From contig CALYLW010000690.1 in NCBI GenBank assembly GCA_944989445.1, forward strand, positions 258,472 through 322,471: a stretch of DNA of 64,000 nt, in the 5' to 3' direction. Shown one piece after another: positions 33,402 through 45,400 of this stretch. Made by a program: the position numbers and the translations under genes. Positions within the stretch are counted from its first letter, which is position 1; every line of letters starts with the position of its first letter. Below the pieces are notes generated by a model. That model was not told the origin of the DNA. It worked only from the letters and a program-made list of their open reading frames with translations, and did no database searches. Source of the DNA: Ampullaceana balthica. Taxonomy: Eukaryota > Mollusca > Gastropoda > Lymnaeidae.

Positions 33402-36400
33402 ATGGCTGCGCCCTTAGTGAATTTCAGGGTACGTGAGTGTAGAAAATGCATGTCTATACTTTTGCATTACAAAAGACATGCACACACAAACCCGTGGAAA
33501 GACACTTCATCAAGTGCTGAACTCGAATTTGATCTCGGTGATAGGTAAAGTAAAGTAGTTTGTTTAACTTTCGATTAAAGTTAAAGTTTCACATTACTGA
33601 TACTGATGACTGATGAAATATCAAGTTAGTTTTTACTTTTACAAGTATATTGACAGTATATTAATAATTATAATCAAGTAGGCCTTTTTTAAAGACTTTT
33701 ACTTTTAATAAAAAATACTTTTTAATTTCTAAGGCTCTAAGGCTAAAACTTTTTTTTTGTGGCTCATGTAATGTAGGCCTAAGGTAATCCTGCAGTTTCT
33801 ACACGTAGGCCTATATTATTTCACAGCAAAATTTAATTTTCTCGTGAGAACTTAAGTTTTTAATTTATTAAATGCATTATTATATATGTTAACTTTCAGC
33901 TATTACAGCTCAGCGCTAATTAGTGAGTCTTTTTAATTTCTAAGGCATTTTTTCGGCTCTAAAAATACATAATGTGGTCACTATATACTATATGTCCATT
34001 TTGTTTAGCTTGCCAGATGTTTTTTTACATGGCTCGACCCATGCTTAAATAAATTTACTTACTAAAAATATTTTTTTAAAAAGTATTATTGATCTATTTT
34101 AATGTTCTTAGAAGATAAATAAATATTTTAAAGACAATTTCATTTTATATTTCATTACTAGATGTTTGATTCTTATTTTGTTTGTTTTTAAGTGAGAAAA
34201 TATCATTTATATTCATTTGGCATCTTACTGACTTAACGTGACAACTCGGCAAGTAGAGTACTACATAAACAAAATGGATGTATCCCACTCCGATTATGTA
34301 GTTTTTAGGGCTGAAAAAAAACCTTAGAAATTAATAAAACTTACAAATTATTGCTATAATAGCTAAAATATAACATATATTAATGCATTTAATAAATTAA
34401 AAACGTAAGTTCTCACGAGAAAATTAAATTTCGCTGCGAAATAATATACGTGTAGAAACTGCATGATTACCCTCATGTAATAACGATACATAGTCCAGTA
34501 ACTTACTGAGTGAGTAAGATACATCCATTTTGTTTATCTAGCACCCTTCTTGCTAAATTATTGTCAATTATTGTACAAAAGTCATGAATGATGAATGTCA
34601 TGATATATTTCTAAATTAAAAACTTTTGTTTCATTCATTTATCTATTTAATATGTAACTGTTCTTACAAGATCAATAATACAATAAATACCCTTTTAACA
34701 AATAATTTACGTAATTTTTTTTTGTTTTGTTTTTCGTTGCTAGATGTTTGAATAATTGATTCTTATTTTGTTTGTAAACTTGTCTTAAGTTTAAAAAATT
34801 CATTTGGCATCTTACTGAAACAACCTGGCAAACATTTAAATTCAGCGCAATCATTTTCATGAAATATTCCATAACCAAGTATTTTCACAAAAAAATTGAC
34901 TGATTTCTAAATGAAAAAGATCAACTAAAATATAGGCCAAAAGATAGAAGCAAGATACAGTTGTCGGGACAAAATAATTATTTTATGAGTGAAGTAGAAC
35001 CATCTTCTTCAAAGAAATGTAAAATTTGCATTCTCCAGCACTGAATCTTATTTACCACCCTAATTTTTAAAATATTTTTCTTGGTTTACCTAAGTCTAAG
35101 TGCCTTTAATGTGTTGTCACTCTTTAGAGAGCTGAGACACTAAAATGTATAGAGCAAAAGAAGCCTATATTAATATTTGTAGAGTGCACTTCATTGTGCT
35201 TTCTAAATAGGTGAATAGGTAAAGTAAGTTTGAGGATTAACTTTACCATTAATCAAATAAAACATACTCAGTACTCATATACAAGCTCATTTTAACTTTA
35301 TCATTAATCAAATAAAACGTACTCATATACAAGCTCAGATCGCTCTGTGCATTATTCTAATACTGGTACAGTTTTAGAAGTAAGTTAAATATTACAGTAT
35401 TTTTTTTTGTTAGTAATTAAAATATTTTTAAACTCATTTCTTCATCATAGATAAAAATTATGAAGAAAAAATTATTAAAAACATATTCTTTTTTTTATAA
35501 TGTAGACTTTTTAAGTTCAGTACTGGTAAACTTGCAAGGTTTGCCGATGGCGCTGCAGTTGCACAGGTATTATTTATACTCTGTTATTATTTATGCTCTG
35601 TTGAATTACCACCATTATTTATAATTGGTTAAAAAAAATTATGCAATTAAAGATTAGATAGCAAAAAGTTTTCCTTTTTGATGTGCTCCTATTTTTGTTT
35701 TCTATTCTTAAAAGTATTTTATACTTAATGATGAGAGTACAATAAAGAAAAGCGTATTACCCTAGTCACTCACGTTTCTCAACAATAAATAGATATTCCT
35801 TAACTTGAACCTGGTGTTTCAGTTTGGAGATACATCCGTGCTCGTTACTGCTGTCAGTCAAAAGCAAGGGAGCCCTCAGTCATTCTTGCCTCTTACAGTA
35901 AGTTATTTGTCATTTATAGATGGATAAACATGGTATGAGTGAGCCTGACAGGACGTAACAAAACAGCGAACGTTTCAAAGAGCCTTCCTCAAGTAACAAA
36001 TGGTACACAAATAAAACGAATATAACAAAATAAAAAATAAAAACTTAGCTGTGGTGAAATCGAATGAGTCCAGGAGAGAAATAATAATAAGAGAATAGTG
36101 TGAGCTTATATAGGAGAGGGTGGGTGTGGCCAATCATTTAGGTTGTCAGCGCAAACACAACATTCATTCCATGTGGTGCAAGGGGCCCATACTCTTGGAT
36201 TAGTCTATTCTCAGTCTTCAAAGGGGCACTACTTACATCACCTTTGCAGAAATGATGCCTCCTTTACTGCTGAATGTCTCTGCACCAAGATTTGGTTGCA
36301 TAGCCATAAAAATATTGTATTTTAATTTATTGTTTTTAACGAGAGAAAATTCTTACATTCGCCTGTAATGGAAACTCACAACTATATGAAAAGTATATGA

Positions 36401-39400
36401 AAAGTATATAAAAACTATATGTAAACTATATGAAAAGTATATCTTTATGACTTACATTACATAGGACCTTCACAGTGTTATAGATAAGTGCATGATTGGA
36501 TTTTTCCTTTTAGTTTAACCATCATTTAGAATGTTCTCTCAGTGGTATTTCTCTCACTAATGTCATGTAATGTTCTCTCAGTGGTATTTCTCTCGCTAAT
36601 GTCATGTAATGTTCTCTCAGTGGTATTTCTCTCGCTAATGTCATGCAATGTTCTCTTAGTGTTTTTTCTCTCGCTAATGTCATGTAATGTTCTCTTAGTG
36701 TTTTTTCTCTCATTAATGTCATGTAATGCTCTGTCCTGTGTAGGTAGATTTTCGCCAAAAAGCAGCAGCTGCTGGAAGAATTCCCACCAACTTTTTAAGG
36801 CGAGAACTCGGCCCTTCAGAGAGAGAGATTTTAACAAGTCGAGTGATTGGTCTGTCTGTACCTAGCATACGTAGTTAGTGTAGTATATTCCTCGTATTGG
36901 TTAAATATTAGGGGTCTACCGATATGCCTTTTTGCCGATACCGATATTACCGATATTTTTTTTGCCGATATGAGTGCCGATATGAGTATTTGTTAGGACA
37001 AAAACCAGCTGTCATATTTGATGACGTCATTCTTAAATTTATCACTCGTAATTATTTATCTTTAATATTAGGGGACTACCGATACGCATTTTTGCCGATA
37101 TTACCGATATTTTTTTCCGATATGAGTGCCGATATGGTATTTGTTAGGACAAAAACCAGCGGTCTTATTTGATGACATCATTCTTAAATTCATCACTCCT
37201 AATTATCTATATTTTATATTAGGGGTCTACCGATGTGCATTTTGCCGATATTACCGATATTTTTTGCCGATATGAGTATTTGTTAGGACAAAAATAACAG
37301 CGGTCATATTTGATGACGTCATTCTTAAATGTATCACTCGTAATTATTTATATTTTATAATTAAGGGGTCTACCGATATCCAGTTTTGCCGAAATTACCG
37401 ATTTTTTTTCCCGAAACGAAGTTTCCGATGTGTTTACAAGTTCCAGTTCATGACCTACATAGAACTCATAACAAAACGAACCGTCCTTTATAAAAATGTA
37501 CAAGCATATTAGGTACTCCTTTTGAAACTTCAACCTTGACTCATAATTAGGCTTTTGCACACGGCCACCTTTTATGAATGAAACAATGAGAACAAAGTAC
37601 AATAGTAATAGAGTGAAAATGAGGCTGAAGCTTGAATGGTTGCCAATGACAACAAGTCTTCACACGGTACATTTTGTTATTCCATACGAAACGAAATGTT
37701 TTAGACATCTGCGATTCTGCGTGCATCTTTGCTATTAGAGCAATTACGTGAACATAATGTTTACATGTTATACATTTATTAGAGCAATTACGGTATACTT
37801 GGCATCGGCAATAATGTATTTACACAGTATTTCTGAGTATACGAAAATCGGCGATACCTAAACAATATCAAAGCACATGGCACACTGTATCGTGGCTGTA
37901 CATATTAATACTAGGACTCTTTTGACTATTTCAATACCGGTATCGGGGTCGATATATTAATTTGTCGAGATATTGTAAATCTAAATGATAGTTTTTTTTG
38001 TTTCCGTTTTTTTTTGGTCAAAATGTCACTTATTATGAAATATCGGTGACGTCAATATCGGGACCTTTACATGCTACCGATACCGATATTGCCGATATCC
38101 AGATATCGGTCTCGATTCCCATGACCAATCACTAGCTTTTGAAAATGTTAGCTATGATTTTTTTATAACCAAGGGAAGGGACCAATTTTCTGCCTCACCG
38201 GGGTCTGCTGGTGACGTCACAGCCCGTTTGCTCAGCGCTGTTACTTCTGGTACTATGCTTCAGTAACTAAGCGAATACATTTTTTTTTAAAAATCGGTCA
38301 CTAGCAAACTCCACAAACAGTGATGACGTGTATTTTTATATTTATAGACCAGAATATTATTATTATTAAGAAAACGCTTTGATTTTGATGTCACGTTCGC
38401 TCGCGTGTTGGCTCTGGTATTCTGCCGTAACACAACAAAAAATTAACTCCGGGTAATAAGCTAATATACCGACTAAGTCCTGATAAAACGGAGTAAACAG
38501 TCATAATAAGATGGAATTTATTTAAATACCATATTATGTTTCACTCGTCAACTTGCCAGAATGATTGAATTTGGCCGCGCACACGACGATATCAACCAAT
38601 AGGGTGGGGTTGAGCTACACTGGCCATTTACCAAGGCTTGCTCTGACTCAATTTAAAAAGAAAAATGTTCCTTCCCCCAACCCACTGCAGATGTATAACA
38701 GTGGGGGAGGGGAGGGAAGGTGTCTCTTCTCGCGGTCTAGTATTGGTATGTCAAAGCAAGAGGCTTCCTTTTATATAAACATCAAAGACCTTTCAAGCCT
38801 TCTAGCTTCCCCCCCCTCCCCCCCCCACCACCACCCTCATTATCCCTAACTAGAAAACTCCGTCTTTGAGCGGTCCGACGTATAATAGCCGTGACCTTTG
38901 ACCGTGGTTGACATCAAGCTCTCGTACAGTGCCTCGACAACTAAGCAAATTAAAATTATTTTTTAAAAAAGCATTCCTTAGCCGTAGGCGAAGTAGACTA
39001 ATAGTGATGACGTGTATATTATTTAGATACTGGAATAGGGAGACAGCGATTTTAAGTCACCGTCGCTCAACACAAAAACGAACTCCGGGGTAAAAAGCTA
39101 TTACGGGCTTATTGAAGTTGCATCTGAATAAATTATTTAAACTCCGAAGACTTAAAACTTAAATAAATAAGCCTAAACATTTTTAAAGCGATCGTTCCGT
39201 TCCATAGTCTTAACTACGGTAAACACTAGCCATAGCGTAATAATAGTCAATTATTAACAATATATTTATTTGAATATTGATTGTTTTCCTTGGTCCTTAT
39301 ACAAATAAATGCCTTGGTATTTATTAGTAATAAACTTACACTAAGATTATAACTTTAATTATAATTACATTTACATCATTAGCATTAGTAGTAAATAGCA

Positions 39401-42400
39401 TGAAATAATAAAGATCAAGGACGAACGAGCAAATGAACGCAATAGAGCCTCAGTCAGAGCCGAGTCACTAATTCATTTACATAAATCATACTCGCAAGCA
39501 CGTTCCATTTCGCATAATATAATAAATCACATAATTTAACATTATATTGATATTTCGTATATTCCGATACGATTCTGATTAATCGTCCCATCACTAATTA
39601 ACGCACAACACGTATATAAAGAAATTTCAAGCGCATGTTAATATTTTGCCGCCATATTGGTTTTCGTTTTAACTCGATCATCGGTTATCTCGATGTCATT
39701 TTTCATACCCCAACGCCGTCGACTTAACCGGTTTCGACTGTAATTGTAAATGCATTCTTTTCATGTTCACAGATAGATCACTACGGCCACTTTTCCCATC
39801 TGGTTTTTATTATAACACACAGGTAGGGACTACTTTTTAAGTTTATTCATACGTCTGGCCAGTCAATAAATGTTATTCGTTTAAATAATTTCAGCTTTCA
39901 CTGAATAAATCGGCTTAGTAAGCTGGACAAATAAACAAGAGTATCCAATAAACAAGAGTATCCAATAAACAAGAGTATCCAATAAACAAGAGTATCCAAT
40001 AAACAAGAGTATCCAATAAACAAGAGTATCCAATAAACAAGAGTATCCAATAAACAAGAGTATCCAATAAACAAGAGTATCCAATAAACACAGCATCCAA
40101 TAAACACTTATTAGTTATCTTTGTGTATTTATATTGTATCAACTATTGCATGTAACTCTGGCTGAAGGTTTTTATTTGAACTCTCTTAGGTCACATGTAA
40201 CCTTCTTGCCTCTCCTAGGTCATATGTAACCTTCTTACCTCTCCTAGGTAATATGTAACCTTCTTACCTCTCCTAGGTAATATGTAACCTTCTGTAACCT
40301 TCTTGCCTGTCCTAGGTAATATGTAACCTTCTTGTCTCTCCTAGGTAATATGTAACCTTCTTGCCTCTCCCAGGTAATATGTAACCTTCTTGTCTCTCCC
40401 AGGTAATATGTAACCTTCTTGTCTCTCCCAGGTAATATGTAACCTTCTTGCCTCTCCCAGGTAATATGTAACCTTCTTGTCTCTCCCAGGTAATATGTAA
40501 CCTTCTAGCAGTTGACGGAGTCAATGACCCTGACATTGTTAGCATAAATGCAGGTGAGAATGTGTATATAAAATCTTTTTTGTTTTCTTGACTATACTCA
40601 ATGTTTATAATCTATAACACAAACATATCGTTTAGGATTTTACATTTTTTATATCTTGAAATGGATTACAATTAAATCATTATGCTGGTCTATAATTCTG
40701 ATTGAACCATGCAGACTTAAAGACTTGTAATTTGTTTTCCAGCATCCGCAGCTCTAGCTGTGTCAGACATACCCTGGAATGGACCTGTTGGTGAGTAACA
40801 ACTGGACAATTTACAGCTGCTTCAGGTTTTAGCTTGTGCCTTTTTTTCTACTATTGTTAAAGTTATTTTTTAAAGACCATGTCTTACAAGATCTCTTAAT
40901 ATTTTTGCTTTGTCTAAATCTCTTATTTAAAATAATCACCAGTGGGCCTTATTCAAAACATAAGGATCTATTCAATTTTGAATATTATTAATTTGTGTTT
41001 AAAAAAGAGGAAATTATTTTAATTGAAATATACTCTGGGTTAAAATTTGGTGACCCACCAAAAGTCATGTGCACAATTCCTCTTGAGGTGACAGTTAATG
41101 AAATAGTTCTTTGTCTAAAAAAAAAGAAGAAGAAAACTTGTGTTGTAGACCCCTTTTTTGAGTTGTTTGTTCTCAGAAAAATTGTTGAAAATGTGTATTT
41201 CTTGTACTAATTCAGCTGCTGTTCGTGTTGGTGTGGTGGGAGATGAGGTGTTAATCAACCCAACACGAAGACAACTTCAGAAAAGTTCCCTCAATCTCAT
41301 TTTAACTGGCACCAAAGACAGAAAAGTTGGTAGGTAATCACAGCTATGTATAGAAAGCTGAGGTTTAAATATTTCCACTGCCTTATCACGTTTTTGGGAG
41401 GAGGTCAAATAAAATGGTGTTTAAATCTTAGTTGGTCTGGTCTGTGTGGGGTGATGATGATAATCCTAGTTGGTCTGTGTGCTATGATTATAATTGTGAG
41501 ACTTTTTAAAAGACGATGCCTAATTATGGTTAAAATGCCGTCACAATGGTATTCCAGTTATGTTAGAGGGTGAGGCGGACAGGTTGAGCCTGCACAAAGT
41601 GGAGCAGGCGTTGTCTCAAGCTGTCAAAGCCACACAAACCATCATACAGAAAATCTCAGAGCTCCAGGCCAAAGTTGGGAAACCTAAGAGGAATGTAGAT
41701 CCTCCCAAGGAACAACCTCAGCAAATTTTAGATGGTATTAAAAGGTGAGGATTTAGATGATATTAAAAGGTGAGGATTTAGATGGTATTAAAAGGTGAGG
41801 ATTTAGATGACTTTCTTTAAAGTGGTCAGACTTAACATGTTTTTAAATGAATTCTAAAATGTTAACCAGCGTCAATTAACATTTTGAAATTAATTTAACA
41901 ATACTTTACCTCACCTTCAAATTTAACAGTGTAGCCTAAATGTTAGAATTTATACAAATGTATCTTATTTTGTTTGGATTTTAAAATGATTCTGTTCTAC
42001 TCATTCATTTTAAAAAAAACCAATGAAGTTACTCTTAACATTGGATAAGCATTTATATACATAAAAGTGTTATGTGCATTCAAGTGTTTATAAGGTTATT
42101 TGATAAATTAGTTCTTTTTTTTTCTACTTTATTTCAGTCTGGCCTTGAATCATGTTAGAGATATTTTTTACAACAATGAACACGATAAGGTATGATTTGA
42201 ATTTGATTTGTATTGTCGAAAATACAGATAATGTATAATAAAATATTTAAAAAATCTTTTTTTTTAAAACGACACGCTTTTATTTACATATAGAAAGTGC
42301 ACTAAAAAGAAGAAAATAAAAATCTTCAATCCGTGAACCTATCAACTGCACATAAAATCACAACTCATTTCTTTTTGCAACTACTCTTTTGCATATAGAT

Positions 42401-45400
42401 ACATTTTTCTAATTAATATGATAGTAGCATGTATATGATCAAAGTTGTGAAACTTTTAATGTTTATTAATATTCATATAAATTTGTATTTATGTTTCGCA
42501 GCCCTTGTACACGATAGCGAGTTGTGATGAGGGCCCCACGCTTTTATGTGCAGTCGATAGGTTCACGGATTGAAAATTTTTATTTTCTTCTTTTTAGTGC
42601 ACTTTCTATATGTAAATAAAAGCGTGTCGTTTTTAAAAAAAGATTTTTTTAAAATATTTTATTTTCTACTTTTTAGTATCAAAATTTTTTAAACCGATTT
42701 TTCTACCTTATCAATTCAATTTAATTAGTCAAACTTCGTTGTCCATAACTTAAATGTGATTAAAAAGAGATAATTAATTACAAATTTATGTAATAAAAAA
42801 AAGTTTCCCCAACTGAAAATTGAACCCCGCACCTCCAGGTCAGCTCTATTACACTATCGCTAACAATTCGACCACCAATTTCTGACAAATTCTGACATCA
42901 ACACATTGAAATTGCGTGTATCCCTCTAGGGCGAATTGTGGCGTGGTTCATTGGGTGAGCGATAATATAGACATAAACTAAAAACTAAATATGCATTCAT
43001 TTAATTACGGTACATTCGATCAAGCTGAAATTTTGATACAATGTATTGTCATCCACGATCTATCTGTGGTAAAATTTTGAGATCTCTGGGACCACCAGAA
43101 GTGGCGTAATTGTACGTTACAAGATTTGACGGATACAACATACAAACAGTGTGACTTAAATAAAAGCGTGTAAAAGGATGTTGAATGTGTACAGCACGTG
43201 ATGTAAACATTGTCGGTGTCTGCATGACAGACCCATAGTAAAGCCACGTGCAGACACAGGTCATGAACGCACACAGTGTTCACATGTTCAAGTAACGCCG
43301 ATTGACTGGCGAGGACATGACCCCATTTTTTCATTGGTTCTTGCATCCCCGCCCTCGCCTTGAAAATTACTATGGCGAGAGGCGGTGTGTGAAAAATAGA
43401 AATATAGAGATAAACTAAAAAATGCATTAATTTAATTATGGTACATCCGATCGATCTGAAATTTTGATACAATGCATTGTCATCCAAGATCTATCTATGG
43501 TAAAATTTTGAGATCTCTAGCACCATCAGAAGTGGTTTAATTTTACGTTACAAGATTTGACGGATACACAAACAGTGTGACTTAAATAAAAGCGTGTAAA
43601 AATCATACTATTTAAAAAAAACAACACATAATTTGAGGAAATCTTTAATTATACGCAACGATTTTGTCTCAAAATCTAATATGCCTTTAAAAAATTTTTT
43701 TTTCTTTCACTTATGGAGTAGCAAAACTTTTGCTAAATTTAGCTAAAACTAATTTTTTAAAAATGTCAAATAATTTTCATAGATTTCAAGAGATCAAGCT
43801 CTAAAGACACTCGGAGAGTCTGTCATCATAGATGTCAAAAGTAAGTGTCATTGTCATTAGCCCCTTGGCTTCTGAGGATATTACATTTTTACATGTTTTT
43901 AAAAAAAATAAAGTCTTGAATCTTGGATGACATTTGTTTGACAAAAGGATCCATTGCATTAACTTGAGCTTTTTGGCCATTAGGTCTCTATATTTTATGA
44001 GTTTTTTGTTGTTTTTTCCATTAATTAATTAAACATTGGTTCCTATTTTGTGCGCTTCGATCTCAGTATCTCGTAAATATTTTTTTAGAGTGTTTCCCAG
44101 AGGAAGATGAAAGTGTGATATCTTCCTGCTATCAAGCTTTTGTGAAACAAGTGTTCAGAGACCTGATTCTTGATGAAGACAGAAGGTAGTTTACACTGTT
44201 AGTGTTGATGTGCTGGCAGACAGAAGGTAGTTTACACTGTTAGTGTTGATGTGCTGGCAGACAGAAGGTAGTTTACACTGTAAGTGTTGATGTGCTGGCA
44301 GACAGAAGGTAGTTTACACTGTTAGTGTTGATGTGCTGGCAGACAGAAGGTAGTTTACACTGTTAGTGTTGATGTGCTGGCAGACAGAAGGTAGTTTACA
44401 CTGTTAGTGTTGATGTGCTGGCAGACAGAAGGTAGTTTACACTGTTAGTGTTGATGTGCTGGCAGACAGAAGGTAGTTTACACTGTTAGTGTTGATGTGC
44501 TGGCAGACAGAAGGTAGTTTACACTGTTAGTGTTGATGTGCTGGCAGACAGAAGGTAGTTTACACTGTTAGTGTTGATGTGCTGGCAGACAGAAGGTAGT
44601 TTACACTGTTAGTGTTGATGTGCTGGCAGACAGAAGGTAGTTTACACTGTTAGTGTTGATGTGCTGGCAGACAGAAGGTAGTTTACACTGTTAGTGTTGA
44701 TGTGCTGGCAGACAGAAGGTAGTTTACACTGTTAGTGTTGATGTGCTGGCAGACAGAAGGTAGTTTACACTGTTAGTGTTGATGTGCTGGCAGGCAGAAG
44801 GTAGTTTACACTGTTAGTGTTGATGTGCTGGCAGACAGAAGGTAGTTTACACTGTTAGTGTTGATGTGCTGGCAGGCAGAAGGTAGTTTACACTGTTAGT
44901 GTTGATGTGCTGGCAGACAGAAGGTAGTTTACACTGTTAGTGTTGATGTGCTGGCAGACAGAAGGTAGTTTACACTGTTAGTGTTGATGTGCTGGCAGAC
45001 AGAAGGTAGTTTACACTGTTAGTGTTGATGTGCTGGCAGACAGAAGGTAGTTTACACTGTTAGTGTTGATGTGCTGGCAGACAGAAGGTAGTTTACACTG
45101 TTAGTGTTGATGTGCTGGCAGACAGAAGGTAGTTTACACTGTTAGTGTTGATGTGCTGGCAGACAGAAGGTAGTTTACACAGTTAGTGTGATGTGCTGGC
45201 AGACAGAAGGTAGTTTACACTGTTAGTGTTGATGTGCTGGCAGACAGAAGGTAGTTTACACAGTTAGTGTTGATGTGCTGGCAGACAGAAGGTAGTTTAC
45301 ACTGTTAGTGTTGATGTGCTGGCAGACAGAAGGTAGTTTACACTGTTAGTGTTGATGTGCTGGCAGACAGAAGGTAGTTTACACTGTTAGTGTTGATGTG

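Noticed and set aside
36522..36865. Repeat-containing open frames on both strands next to PNPT1 exon 4
   Set aside because: They come from the 39-bp repeat (divisible by 3); the real coding frame begins at 36744.
39881..40142. Overlapping - strand frames of [16 protein letters not shown] repeats
   Set aside because: Translation of the 17-bp repeat in three phases; no gene.
43020..43487. 155-codon - strand frame in PNPT1 intron 10
   Set aside because: Composed of R1-family repeat sequence present elsewhere in the window and without conserved features.
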